Shown here piece after piece: positions 6,714-15,725 of a DNA stretch of 43,753 bases; within the stretch, counting starts at the first letter, position 1, and the number at the start of each line of letters is the position of its first letter. The notes beneath the pieces are model-generated. The model had not been told where the DNA came from, did not search any database, and saw only the letters and a program-made list of their open reading frames with translations. Position numbers and translations under genes: made by a program. The stretch is from Mycobacterium sp. (lineage in GTDB: Bacteria; Actinomycetota; Actinomycetes; Mycobacteriales; Mycobacteriaceae), in assembly GCF_019243155.1 (NCBI RefSeq), contig NZ_JAFAUS010000267.1, positions 1 through 43,753 on the forward strand. The letters are read 5' to 3'.

Positions 6714-9700
6714 CTAGTGCCTGGGGCCCGCGACGGACACGCGACGAGGCCGTTTGCCGTGCCGAGTGACTGACCGCCGCCGCTGAGCGGCGGAACGACG
6801 GATGTTGTTGGTGGCCAACCGATGAGAGTAGTCGCCGCCAATGCCTTCGGTCACTGGCGCGACCGGAGGTGCCGCAACACTGCGCGCCGTGTCGGGAGCC
6901 GGAGTGGTGCCAGTCTTCTTGGACGGCCACCAGTTGGCCTTGCCGACCAGCGCCGCCATGGCCGGCACCGTGACCGTGCGAACAACGAAGGTGTCGATCA
7001 ACAGGCCCATACCGATGATGAGTCCGGTCTGCACCATGGTCGCCAGGCTGCCGAACAACATGCCGAACATCGAGGCGGCGAAGATGATGCCGGCCGAGGT
7101 GATGACACCACCCGTGGAACGGACGGCACGGATGATGCCGGAACGGATGCCCGTGCGCGACTCTTCACGAATTCGCGTGATCAGCAGCAGGTTATAGTCT
7201 GCCCCGACGGCGACCAGCACGATAAAGGCCGTCGCCTGCACGTTCCACGACATCGCCTGATGTAACACGAACTGGAAGAAGACGACTCCCAGCCCTACCG
7301 CGGACAGATACGAGATCGCCACGGAGGCAATCAGATACAGTGGCGCAACGATCGCGCGGAGCAACATGACCAGGATGGCGAAAACGATGAGCAACGTCAT
7401 GATGACGATCAAGTGGAAGTCGTTGTTGTAGTAGCTCCGCAGCGTGCTGTACATCGGGTTGAGTCCGACCATGGAGATCGACGCGTCGGCGAGTGCGGTG
7501 TTCGGTTGGGCGCCCCGTGCCGTGTTCAGGATCGATGAAACCTGGTCCATCGCGGCGGAACTGAAGGGGTCGAATTTCGTCTCGACCAGATAGCGGACCG
7601 AATGGCCGTCGGGCGAGAAGAACAGCTTGGCGGCGTTCTTGAATTCGTCCGAGGTGAGCACCTGGGACGGGATGTACATGCCCGCCATCGAGGGCTGCGT
7701 GGCGTCGTGCTTCATCGACAGCAACAGGTCGGCCGCCTGGTTCATGCCCAGACCCATCTGCTTGACCTTGTCGACGAGTGTCCGGACGCCGTCGGCGAGC
7801 CGGCGGCTGCCGTCGGCGAGCTGATCGGCCGCTGCCTGCATGCCCGCGATTTTCTGCTGCATGCCGGCGGCGCTGCCGCCCATGGCCCGCAGACCGCCAC
7901 TCGCGGTTGCCAATTGCGCGGTCAGGCTCTGCACTGCTGCCTGCACGCCCTGCACGGCCGGCTGCTTGGTCAAGCCGTCGAACATCGGGCCCGCCGCCGC
8001 GGCGACACTGCTGGCGAGTGCGGAAACGGACCCGTTGGTGAGTCCACGGACGTTGTCCAGGACGTTCGCCGCAGTGGCGAGCTGCTGCTGCACCTGGTTC
8101 AGCGTCGCAGTGACGTGGGCCATCGGCCCACTGGCGCCACGGATCTGGTCGCGCACCTGGGCAAGGGCCGCCGCCAGTTGGTCTGCGCCGTTGGTCAGCG
8201 CGTCGAGGTCACTCGTCCTGTCGTTGATCTGTGTCGAGGCGTCTTGGAGCTTGCCGCCGACCTCTCCGGCTTGGAAGCTGATCTTGGCTTGATCCAGCGG
8301 CTGGCCGCTGGGCCGCGTGATGCCGCGCACCGCAGCGATATTGGGCAACTGGGACACCCGCTGAGCCATCTGGTCCAGGTCGGCCAGCGCGCGCGACGTC
8401 CGCAGGTCGTGCGGTGACCGAACGTAGATGTACTCCGGCAGCAACATACTCTTCGAGAAGTGGTCTGCCATCGTCGAGAAGCCGATGTTGCTCGGCGCCG
8501 ACTGCGGCAGTTGCAGGCGGTCGTCGAAGGTGGGCCGCAGGAACGCCGCGCAACCGGCCAGCGTGAGCAACACCGCGAGACTCCCGAGCAGATGCGCTTT
8601 GGGCCGGCGAACCAACTGAACGGCTGAGCGCTGCCACAGGCGGCCGGTGAGGGCCGCTCGCGGCGTCACCCATCCGCGCCGGCCTGCGAGAACGAGGATG
8701 GCGGGCAACAGCGTTATCGCGGCAAGGAACGCGATCCCGATCGAAATCGCAAGCGCCGGACCGATACTCGTGAACGCGGGTAGCCGGGTGAAGATCATGC
8801 CGAAGAAGGTGACGGCAACGGTGGCCGCCGACGCCGCGATCACCTCACCGATGGAGCTCAGCGCCTTTTGTACGGCCAGGTCGGAGTCCATGCCGGACCG
8901 GAGGTACTCGTGGTAGCGACTGATCAGGAAGACGGCGTAGTCGGTGCCGGCACCGAAGATCATCGCCGTCATCAAGGCGATCGTCATCGAGGACACCCCG
9001 AGCCCGAGCTGAACCAACCCGGACACCAGGCCCTGGGTCGACGCGACCGAAATGCCGATGGTGATCAACGGCAGCAGCACGGTCACGGGCCGCCGGTAGA
9101 TCACCAGCAGGATGATCAGCACGAACAATGCAGTGACCAGCTCGATCGTCTGCATGTCGCGAGCGGTGACGATCGCCAGGTCGCCGGCCATGGCACCCTG
9201 TCCCGTCACCTGTGCGGTCAGCGGCGTGCCCGTGGTCGAGCGCTTGGCGATGTCGGTGATCTGCTGGTAGGCCTGCGACGACTCGGGAGAGCCGACGGGA
9301 GCCCGCAGGATCACCGCCATGTAGAACGCTTTGTTGTCCGCGCTGACCATCAATGACCGCAGTGCGGGTGTGGCAACGATGTCCTGCACGGCGACCACGT
9401 CTTTGGTCTCGCCGCGAAACGTGGCGGCGAGCTTGCGGTAGGTGTCCTCGTCGGCCGGTTGCAGACCCCGGTTGTCGGTGAGCACGACAATGAGAATGTT
9501 TTGACCGGATTCACCGAAGTCCTTGGCCATCTGCTCGGTCGCTGCCATGGCTTTCGGTGGTAGCGGCTGTACCGTCTGGCCTTCGACCACCTTCGTCAAC
9601 GGGGGGAAGGCCACGGTGAGCACGGCTACCGCAGCGACCCACGCGGCGATGATGAGCCAGGGAGCACGAGTGGCGAAGCGACCCAACACCGCGAACACGC

Positions 9701-9743
9701 CGCGAGGGGTCGAGATGCTAAGGGCGTCGGGCTTGTTGATCAT
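6714..9743 (-). CDS. MmpL-family RND lipid transporter
   Basis: A 1009-residue MmpL from the ATG at 9743, which has GAAGGG 7 nt upstream; the ATG at 9758 lacks a good ribosome-binding site. Two halves of six membrane helices each carry the proton-relay pairs Asp268-Tyr269 (GAGTDYAVF) and Asp849-Tyr850 (GADYNLLL). The second periplasmic part (about 480-700) is long and helical with heptad-like repeats, as in the MmpL4/5/10 type. The C-terminal tail (about 935-1009) is Pro/Ala- then Arg-rich and probably cytoplasmic. MmpL proteins move finished or nearly finished envelope lipids out of the cytoplasm. No mmpS accompanies it. It has its own copy of the cluster promoter (9780-9864) and lies downstream of acyltransferase A, so it probably exports their product. 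Confidence 0.95.
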   Translation of the reverse strand: MINKPDALSISTPRGVFAVLGRFATRAPWLIIAAWVAAVAVLTVAFPPLTKVVEGQTVQPLPPKAMAATEQMAKDFGESGQNILIVVLTDNRGLQPADEDTYRKLAATFRGETKDVVAVQDIVATPALRSLMVSADNKAFYMAVILRAPVGSPESSQAYQQITDIAKRSTTGTPLTAQVTGQGAMAGDLAIVTARDMQTIELVTALFVLIILLVIYRRPVTVLLPLITIGISVASTQGLVSGLVQLGLGVSSMTIALMTAMIFGAGTDYAVFLISRYHEYLRSGMDSDLAVQKALSSIGEVIAASAATVAVTFFGMIFTRLPAFTSIGPALAISIGIAFLAAITLLPAILVLAGRRGWVTPRAALTGRLWQRSAVQLVRRPKAHLLGSLAVLLTLAGCAAFLRPTFDDRLQLPQSAPSNIGFSTMADHFSKSMLLPEYIYVRSPHDLRTSRALADLDQMAQRVSQLPNIAAVRGITRPSGQPLDQAKISFQAGEVGGKLQDASTQINDRTSDLDALTNGADQLAAALAQVRDQIRGASGPMAHVTATLNQVQQQLATAANVLDNVRGLTNGSVSALASSVAAAAGPMFDGLTKQPAVQGVQAAVQSLTAQLATASGGLRAMGGSAAGMQQKIAGMQAAADQLADGSRRLADGVRTLVDKVKQMGLGMNQAADLLLSMKHDATQPSMAGMYIPSQVLTSDEFKNAAKLFFSPDGHSVRYLVETKFDPFSSAAMDQVSSILNTARGAQPNTALADASISMVGLNPMYSTLRSYYNNDFHLIVIMTLLIVFAILVMLLRAIVAPLYLIASVAISYLSAVGLGVVFFQFVLHQAMSWNVQATAFIVLVAVGADYNLLLITRIREESRTGIRSGIIRAVRSTGGVITSAGIIFAASMFGMLFGSLATMVQTGLIIGMGLLIDTFVVRTVTVPAMAALVGKANWWPSKKTGTTPAPDTARSVAAPPVAPVTEGIGGDYSHRLATNNIRRSAAQRRRSVTRHGKRPRRVSVAGPRH

Positions 9744-9779
9744 GGTGAAACCCTTCATTGGTGATCCGCGTCGATACCG

Positions 9780-9864
9780 AATCTATGGTTGCGCGGCACC
9801 CGTGTCGTGCTTGTAGGCGATAGTCGGTGTTACCCACGATCTTGTGGTTCTGCGCATTGTGCTC
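9780..9864 (-). promoter_or_regulatory. Composite cluster promoter R1 (mmpL)
   Basis: Read on the minus strand: distal box GAGCACAATGCGC (9852-9864), 26 bp, GACTATCG (9818-9825), 9 bp, -35 ACGACA (9803-9808), 17 bp, -10 TAGATT (9780-9785). The leader to the ATG at 9743 is about 30 nt. Its upstream half overlaps the 3' end of acyltransferase A, whose stop codon (9830-9832) lies between the two boxes. Same order and spacing as R2-R4. Confidence 0.78.
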
Positions 9865-11212
9865 GCATTGGCTCCGGGTGTGGCCAGCCGATCGTGGCGG
9901 CCAGCGAGAAGTCCCTGACAACACTCGAAATATGCTGCTGCAAAACGTCATTCGAATTGAGGCCGCCCAGCTCGTACGCAACGACCGAGACGAAGACCCG
10001 TCCGTGTGCTCTTCCCGAGAGCAGCCCCAGCAGTCCGCCGGTCTGGTGCACCGTCGCCTTGGTCACCCCCGGGACGAGCAATCTGACGGCGAAGTGATCG
10101 GCATCCGTGCCATCCGGCCGGTTGGCGGCCGGGCTTAGCGCACCGAGGTTGGACGATCCGCTGGTCGTCGCCCCGCCGAGGGCCACGCCGGCCATCCGCC
10201 TGACGAGCCACCGCGGCATGAGCGGAGCCAGCGGTAGCAGCGCCAGTCGCGCGTCGGGGACCTCTTCATGGCGGATCAGCGCTTGCTTGATCGCGGCCCG
10301 GATCTCGCGCAGATCCGCCGGCGCGCCCGCCGGGTCGACCGTGATGTCGACACTCGTGATGGCGTTGGCGCGGGTGTCGCCGTCGGTGCGCTCGTTGACC
10401 GGTATCGCCAAGGTGGCCAAGCCATTCCCCGCGACCCGTCCCACTCGCTGGGCCAGACGACCCGCCAATCCCGCGAGCAGCGCGTTGCTGGTTCCCCCGA
10501 GTGAGTGCGCGCGGGCATCCCATTCGTCGGCGTCAACGAAGAACGTCGCCTTTGGCGGATCGACGCGTTCGTCGGGTCCGGCGAACGGCGCACGCGGCGC
10601 GCTGGGCAGCTGTGCGCCGGCACCGCCGGGGTTGCCCGTGGCGAATCGTGTCCCGGCGACGACGGCGCGGCCCATGCCCGGGATGTCGCGCGCTGTTTGA
10701 CGGGCGTCCTGGCGGAGCGCTTGCCACCGCCGGCGCGACCCGGCGGCGGGCCAGGTGATCGGGTCGCGGCGCCCGGTCGCCGCGTCCGCCAGCGCCTCGC
10801 ACAACCCGACGCCGTCGATGAGGCTGTGCGAGATGACGAAGCTCACCCCCGCGCCGCCGTCGGTGAACGGCATCACCGCGAGGTGCCATCCGGGTCCGTG
10901 TTCGGCGTCGAGTTCAGTGTTGGCTTGCTCGCTTGCCCAGGTGTCGAATTCGGCACGCGGACGAGGAATTGCGACGATCTCCAGGTCGGACTGAGTGCCG
11001 GGTGACACCCAACGATGCCGGCCGAACGGCAACCGTGACCGTTCGATGCGGCGGGACAACCGTCCCCGCTGAAGATGGCGGTGGAACTGGCGCAGGCCGT
11101 CCATGTCGATCGCGCGGTCATAGATCCAGATGCACTGCAGCAGGTTGGTAGTTCCGGTCGCTCGCTCGCCGAGAAACGCGCTCTGGTCAATCAGGTCGAT
11201 GACGTTGTCCAT
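9830..11212 (-). CDS. HxxxDG acyltransferase paralog A (WS/DGAT- or Pap-like)
   Basis: A 460-residue member of the CoA-dependent acyltransferase/condensation superfamily, most like the wax ester synthase/diacylglycerol acyltransferase branch by length and layout. The active-site motif is His129-SLI-Asp133-Gly134, preceded by GPGWHLAVMPFT (a PLWE-like segment); the C-terminal half has the SSNLGA motif. The ATG at 11212 has AAGGAG 10 nt upstream. It is the last gene of the C-B-A unit and closest in sequence to B. Its C-terminus differs from the other paralogs: after GWP it reads through the distal box of promoter R1 (MRAQCAEPQDRG) before stopping. Acyl donor and acceptor are unknown. Confidence 0.88.
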   Translation of the reverse strand: MDNVIDLIDQSAFLGERATGTTNLLQCIWIYDRAIDMDGLRQFHRHLQRGRLSRRIERSRLPFGRHRWVSPGTQSDLEIVAIPRPRAEFDTWASEQANTELDAEHGPGWHLAVMPFTDGGAGVSFVISHSLIDGVGLCEALADAATGRRDPITWPAAGSRRRWQALRQDARQTARDIPGMGRAVVAGTRFATGNPGGAGAQLPSAPRAPFAGPDERVDPPKATFFVDADEWDARAHSLGGTSNALLAGLAGRLAQRVGRVAGNGLATLAIPVNERTDGDTRANAITSVDITVDPAGAPADLREIRAAIKQALIRHEEVPDARLALLPLAPLMPRWLVRRMAGVALGGATTSGSSNLGALSPAANRPDGTDADHFAVRLLVPGVTKATVHQTGGLLGLLSGRAHGRVFVSVVAYELGGLNSNDVLQQHISSVVRDFSLAATIGWPHPEPMRAQCAEPQDRG

Positions 11213-11242
11213 TTTCCTCGAGCTCCTTATTGTGTCGCTTGC
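11213..11242. repeat. 30-bp intergenic repeat, copy 1 (between B and A)
   Basis: Agrees at 27 of 30 positions with 12614-12643. On the minus strand it runs from the stop codon of one paralog through AAGGAGCTCGAGGAAA to the next ATG, so the ribosome-binding site is duplicated with the gene. This marks B and A as the most recent tandem duplication. Confidence 0.85.
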
Positions 11243-12613
11243 TTACGCGGTTAGGTCGGCCACCGACACCGGGGCCGGCCAGCCGAGCGTGGCGGCGAGT
11301 GAGAAGTCGCGCAGCGTGTCCGAAAGGTCCTGCCCCAGCTTGTCATTCGAGTTGTCAGCGCCCGGCTGGTATGCGAGGACCGAGACGAAAACGCCCCCAT
11401 CCGTTTTCCCCGACAGCAACACCAGCAAGCCGCCGAGCCGGTGCATGACCGCCTTGGTCACACCCGGGCCGAGGGGCTTCATGACGAAGTGGTCGGCGTC
11501 CGTGCCGTCCGGCCGGCGCGCGGCCGGATCGACCGCACCGAGGTTGGACGAGATGACGCTGGCCGCACCGTTGGCGGAGACGCCCACGCACCGCCTGACC
11601 AGCCACTGCGGCAGCAGAGGAGCAAGGTGCAGCAACTGGAACCGCTCGTTGGTCTCGTCGTGCGAGCGGACCAGCGCTTGCTTGATGGTGGTCCGGATCT
11701 CGCTCAGGTCCGTTGTCGTGGGTGCGGGGTCGACGGTGAAGTCGACATTCGTGATGGCGTTGGCGCGGGTGTCGCCGGCCGCTCGTTCGTTGACGGGCAT
11801 GGTCACCGCGACCGAGCCGTCCGCCGCGATCCGTCCCACTCGCTGTGCGAGCTGAGCGGCCAGTGCCGCGAGCAGCGTGTTGCTGGTCCCGCCCAGTGAC
11901 TGTGCGCGAGCGTCCCATTCGTCGGCGTCGACGAAGATCGTCGCCGTTGGCAGGGTGATGCGCTCGTCGGCGCGGCCGGAGCTGACGGGCGGTTCGACAG
12001 GGGCGGCCGCGGGCGATCCGGCACCGGCGCTGTCGCGTCGCGCCATGCGCGCCGCGGCCACGACGGCGCGGCCGATGCCGGGGATGTCGCGCGCGGTCTG
12101 GCGGGCGTCCTCACTCACGGCTCGCCACCACCCGCGCGACCCGGCGGCGGGCCAGGTGATCGGGTCGCGGCGCCCGGCTGCGGCGTCCGCCAAGGCCTCG
12201 CACAACCCGACGCCGTCGCTCAGGCAGTGCGAGATGACCAGGCTTACGGCCGTGCCGCCGTCGGTGAACGGCAGCACCGCAAGGTGCCATCCGGGTCCGT
12301 GCTCGGCGTCGAGTTCAGTGTTGGCTTGCTCGCCCAGCCAGGCGTCGAGTTCGTCGCGCGAGCGCGGCGCCGCGACGATCTCCAGGTCGGACTGACCCTC
12401 GGGCGCGACCCAGCGGTGGCGGCCGAACGGCGACGGCGACGGTTCGATGCGGCGGGACAACCGGCCCCGCTGCAGATGGCGGTGGAACTGTCGCAGACCG
12501 TCAATGTCGATGGCGCGGTTGTAAATCCACACGCACTGTAGAAGGTTGGTGGCTCCGGTCGCACGCTCGCCGAGAAACACCGTCTGGTCGAACAGGTCGA
12601 GTACGTTGTCCAT
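11243..12613 (-). CDS. HxxxDG acyltransferase paralog B
   Basis: A 456-residue paralog starting MDNVLDLFDQ. The catalytic motif is His129-CLS-Asp133-Gly134 with GPGWHLAVLPFT before it, and SSNLGAVDP in the C-terminal half. The N-terminal 130 residues are nearly the same as in A (for example FHRHLQRGRLSRRIE, EQANTELDAEHGPGWHLAV), while the middle linker after about residue 190 differs. It ends VSVADLTA, as does C. It sits 30 bp from each neighbour in the C-B-A unit with the duplicated ribosome-binding site. The first His of the HHxxxDG motif seen in classical WS/DGAT enzymes is Ser here (SHCLSDG). Confidence 0.88.
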   Translation of the reverse strand: MDNVLDLFDQTVFLGERATGATNLLQCVWIYNRAIDIDGLRQFHRHLQRGRLSRRIEPSPSPFGRHRWVAPEGQSDLEIVAAPRSRDELDAWLGEQANTELDAEHGPGWHLAVLPFTDGGTAVSLVISHCLSDGVGLCEALADAAAGRRDPITWPAAGSRGWWRAVSEDARQTARDIPGIGRAVVAAARMARRDSAGAGSPAAAPVEPPVSSGRADERITLPTATIFVDADEWDARAQSLGGTSNTLLAALAAQLAQRVGRIAADGSVAVTMPVNERAAGDTRANAITNVDFTVDPAPTTTDLSEIRTTIKQALVRSHDETNERFQLLHLAPLLPQWLVRRCVGVSANGAASVISSNLGAVDPAARRPDGTDADHFVMKPLGPGVTKAVMHRLGGLLVLLSGKTDGGVFVSVLAYQPGADNSNDKLGQDLSDTLRDFSLAATLGWPAPVSVADLTA

Positions 12614-12643
12614 TTTCCTCGAGCTCCTTGTCTTGTCGCTTGC
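12614..12643. repeat. 30-bp intergenic repeat, copy 2 (between C and B)
   Basis: Partner of 11213-11242; 27 of 30 positions agree. It contains the stop-proximal spacer and the AAGGAGCTCGAGG ribosome-binding region of paralog B. Confidence 0.85.
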
Positions 12644-13999
12644 TTACGCGGTCAGGTCGGCCACTGACACGGGGCCTGGCCAGCCGATTGCGGCGGTGAG
12701 CGAGAAGTCGCTCAGAACACTTGAGACGTCTTGCCGCAGTTGGTCATTCGAGTTAGGACGGTCCGGTTGATACGCGAGAACCGAGACGAAGATCTGTCGG
12801 TGCACCCTTCCCGACAGCAGCGCCAACACCCCGCCGGTGCGGTGCATTATCTCCGCCGTCACCCCCGGGTAGAGGGACTTCATGGCGAAGTAGTCGGCGT
12901 CGGTGCCGTCCGGCCGGATGGCGGCGCCGTCGAGGGCACCGAGGTTGGATGAGACGACGTTGGTCGTACCGCCGGTGGCCACGCCGACCAGTTGCTTGAC
13001 CAGCCGCTGCGGCAGCAGGGGAACCAGCGGCAGCAGTGCCCACCGCTCGTCGGGCACATCCCGGTGGCGGATCAGAGCTTGCTTGGTTGCGGCCCGGATC
13101 TCACGCAGGTCCGTCGCCGCGAGTGTGGGGTCGACCGTGATGTCCACGTTGGTGATGGCGTTGGCGCGGGTGTCGCCGGCGGTGCGTTCGTTGACCGGTA
13201 TCGACGGAGTGGCCCGGCCGTCCGCGGTGAGCCGGCCGACTTGCTGGGCGAGGCGGGCCGCCAGTCCGGCGAGCAGGGTGTTGCTGGTTCCGCCGAGCGC
13301 CCGTGCGCGGGCGTCCCACTGAGCGGTGTCGAGGAAGATCGTTGTCGTTGACAGAGTGACGTTTTCGCCGGGGGTCGGCGCAACCGGCGCGGCAACGGGC
13401 GCCGCGGCGTGGTCGCGCTGGCGTCGTGCGAACTGCGCCGCGGCGACGACGGCGCGGCCGATGCCGGGGATGTCGCGCGCGGTCTGGCGGGCGTCCTCGC
13501 GCAGCGCCTGCCACCGCGGGCGTGATGCGGCAGCGGGCCAGTCGTTCAGGTTGTGTTGTCCGGAGGACGCCTCCGCCAACGCCTCGCACAATCCGACGCC
13601 GTCGATGAGGCAGTGGGAGATGACCAGGCTCACCGCGGCGCCGCCGTCGGTGAACGGCAGCACCGCAAGGTGCCATCCGGGTCCGTGCTCGGCGTCCAGC
13701 GGGGTGTTGGCCTGTTCGGCCAACCAGGCGTCGAATTCTTCGCGCGCACGGGGCCTTTCGACGACCTCGAGGTCGGGCTGATTGCCGGCCGCGACCCAGC
13801 GATGCCGGGCGAAAGGCAGTGGCGAGCGTTCCATGCGCCTCGACAACCGTCCCCGCTGCAGGTGGTGGTGGAACCGCCGCAGACCGTCGATGTCGATGGT
13901 GCGGTCGTACACCCACACGCACTGCAATGCGCAGGTAGCTCCGGCCGCGCGCTCGAAGTCGAAGTAGGCCTGGTCGTACAGATCGAGTACGTTGCTCAT
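12644..13999 (-). CDS. HxxxDG acyltransferase paralog C
   Basis: A 451-residue paralog, first gene of the C-B-A unit behind promoter R2. It starts MSNVLDLYDQ at the ATG at 13999. The active site is His129-CLI-Asp133-Gly134; the C-terminal motif is SSNLGALDG. It is more distant from A and B in the middle linker (QRDHAAAP segment) but shares the C-terminal PVSVADLTA with B. No signal peptide or membrane helix is seen, so it probably works at the cytoplasmic face on activated acyl chains. Which lipid it builds is not shown by the sequence. Confidence 0.88.
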   Translation of the reverse strand: MSNVLDLYDQAYFDFERAAGATCALQCVWVYDRTIDIDGLRRFHHHLQRGRLSRRMERSPLPFARHRWVAAGNQPDLEVVERPRAREEFDAWLAEQANTPLDAEHGPGWHLAVLPFTDGGAAVSLVISHCLIDGVGLCEALAEASSGQHNLNDWPAAASRPRWQALREDARQTARDIPGIGRAVVAAAQFARRQRDHAAAPVAAPVAPTPGENVTLSTTTIFLDTAQWDARARALGGTSNTLLAGLAARLAQQVGRLTADGRATPSIPVNERTAGDTRANAITNVDITVDPTLAATDLREIRAATKQALIRHRDVPDERWALLPLVPLLPQRLVKQLVGVATGGTTNVVSSNLGALDGAAIRPDGTDADYFAMKSLYPGVTAEIMHRTGGVLALLSGRVHRQIFVSVLAYQPDRPNSNDQLRQDVSSVLSDFSLTAAIGWPGPVSVADLTA

Positions 14000-14073
14000 T
14001 TTCTTCAGGTCCTTTTCGCTTGTCGCGCTGCCGGATTCGTTTTCGGTGAAGTGCTTTTGTCTCGCTTGAATTC

Positions 14074-14162
14074 ACCGTATGGCCCCGCATGCCGCCCTGT
14101 CGCGCTTGTACTCGATAGTCGGACTTAGCCGCGATTCCACGGTTTCGCGCATTGTGCTCACC
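14074..14162 (-). promoter_or_regulatory. Composite cluster promoter R2 (C-B-A unit)
   Basis: Minus strand: distal box GAGCACAATGCGC (14147-14159), 26 bp, GACTATCG (14113-14120), 9 bp, -35 GCGACA (14098-14103), 18 bp, -10 TACGGT (14074-14079). The leader to the ATG at 13999 is about 70 nt. It occupies most of the 188-bp gap between D and C. Its distal box with flanks (14143-14163) is the copy that matches 4319-4339 at 20 of 21 positions. Confidence 0.82.
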
Positions 14163-14187
14163 ACGGAACCGGGGACCCGTCGTCCGG

Positions 14188-15552
14188 CTACCGCGTCCCG
14201 GCCGACTCGCTCATGGCGCTCCAGCCCGTGCCGGCGGTGAGCGAGAAGTCGTTCAGGGTACTGGAAACGTGCTGTCGCAGATCGTCGTTCGAGGTCAGTC
14301 GGCCCGGCTGATAGGCAAGAACCGAGATGAAGACCTGCCGGTGCACCGATGCGCAGTGCACCACCATGATCCCGCCGAGCTGGTCCATCATCGCTCGGGT
14401 CAGGCCCGGGTAGCGAGACAGCAGGGCGACGTAGTCGGCGTCTGTGCCGTCCGGCCGGTTGGCCGCCTCGGGGGCTGGACCGATGTTGGATGCGACCACG
14501 ACGTTGGTCGCGCCGCCGGTGGCCACGCCGACCATCTGCTTGATCAGCCGCTCGGGCAGCAGGGGAACCAGCGGCAGGAGTGTGCGCCGTTCGTCGGGCA
14601 CCTCCCGGTGATGGATCAGTGCCTGCTTGGTTGCGGCGCGGATCTCGCGCAGGTCCGTCGTCGCGGGCGCCGGGTCGACGGTGATGTCGACCATCGTGAC
14701 CGCGTTGGCGCGGGTGTCGTCGACCGTTCGCTCGTTGACGGGCAGCGCCAAGGCCACCGACCCGTCCGCGCCGACTCGTCCCACTCGCTGGGCGAGCCGG
14801 GCCGCCACTCCCGAGAGCAGCGAGTTGCTGGTCCCGCCGAGTGATTGCGCGCGGGCATCCCACTCGTCCGCGTCGAGAAAGAACGCCGCCGTTGGGAGCG
14901 TGATGATTTCGTCGGCTCCGGCGATCGGCGCGGACGGCTTGGCAGCTGGAACCGCCGATCCGGCGCTGCGGCGGTCACGACGGGCCGATCGCGCAGTCGT
15001 GACCGCGGCGGTCAAGGCGCGGCGGATGGCGGGGATGTCGTGCGCGGTCTGGCGGACATCCTCGCGCAGGGCCCGCGCCCGCGGGCGTGATCCGGCGGGG
15101 GGCAAGTTGTTCGGGTGGTCGTAGCCGCAGGCTGCTTCCACGAGGGCAAGGCACCCTCCGATGCCGTCGGTGAGGCAATGCGTGATGACGAAGCTCACCC
15201 CGGCGCCGCCGTCGGTGAACGGGAGCACCGCGAGGTGCCATCCGGGGCCGTGCGCGGCGTCCAGGGGGATGTTGGCCTGCTCGCGCAGCCAGGCGTCGAA
15301 TTCCTCGCGCGGCCGAGGTGCCGCGATCTCGAGCTCGTCGCCATCACTGGGCGCGACCCAGCGATGCCGGCCGAACCGCAGGGGCGAGCGTTCGATGCGA
15401 CGGGCCAGCCGGCCCTGCTGGAGGTGCTGGTGGAACCGACGCAGACCGTCGATGTCGATGGCGCGGTTGTACACCCAGACGTTCTGACCGACGCCGGCCG
15501 CCTCCCCGAGGCGAAAGAAGGTCTGGTCGACCAAGTCGAGTACGTTGTCCAT
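14188..15552 (-). CDS. HxxxDG acyltransferase paralog D
   Basis: A 454-residue paralog transcribed alone from promoter R3. I choose the ATG at 15552 (MDNVLDLVDQ) because it aligns with the other paralogs and has AAAGGA 9 nt upstream; the ATG at 15579 adds nine residues absent from the family. Four residues are missing near position 22 relative to A-C, so the motif is His125-CLT-Asp129-Gly130, here in a THCLTDG context. The C-terminal motif is ASNIGPAPE. It ends ESAGTR, without the VADLTA tail of B and C. Function as for the other paralogs; substrate unknown. Confidence 0.87.
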   Translation of the reverse strand: MDNVLDLVDQTFFRLGEAAGVGQNVWVYNRAIDIDGLRRFHQHLQQGRLARRIERSPLRFGRHRWVAPSDGDELEIAAPRPREEFDAWLREQANIPLDAAHGPGWHLAVLPFTDGGAGVSFVITHCLTDGIGGCLALVEAACGYDHPNNLPPAGSRPRARALREDVRQTAHDIPAIRRALTAAVTTARSARRDRRSAGSAVPAAKPSAPIAGADEIITLPTAAFFLDADEWDARAQSLGGTSNSLLSGVAARLAQRVGRVGADGSVALALPVNERTVDDTRANAVTMVDITVDPAPATTDLREIRAATKQALIHHREVPDERRTLLPLVPLLPERLIKQMVGVATGGATNVVVASNIGPAPEAANRPDGTDADYVALLSRYPGLTRAMMDQLGGIMVVHCASVHRQVFISVLAYQPGRLTSNDDLRQHVSSTLNDFSLTAGTGWSAMSESAGTR

Positions 15553-15635
15553 GTCACAGAGTCCTTTGCGGTCTGCCATTTGCCTTGGCGACGAATGACA
15601 TTGGGTTATTCGCGGGGATTATTCGGTTGAGATTC

Positions 15636-15725
15636 AACGTAGGGCGGGACCTGCCGCCCTGTCGCGCTTGTGAGCGTTAGTCGGAATTAGCGGCGATCGG
15701 CGCGATTGTGCGCATTGTGCTCACC
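15636..15725 (-). promoter_or_regulatory. Composite cluster promoter R3 (paralog D)
   Basis: Minus strand: distal box GAGCACAATGCGC (15710-15722), 27 bp, GACTAACG (15675-15682, one change), 9 bp, -35 GCGACA (15660-15665), 18 bp, -10 TACGTT (15636-15641). The leader to 15552 is about 77 nt. The TGA stop of paralog E (15721-15723) lies in the distal box. The variable stretch between the boxes is one base longer than in the other copies. Confidence 0.8.
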
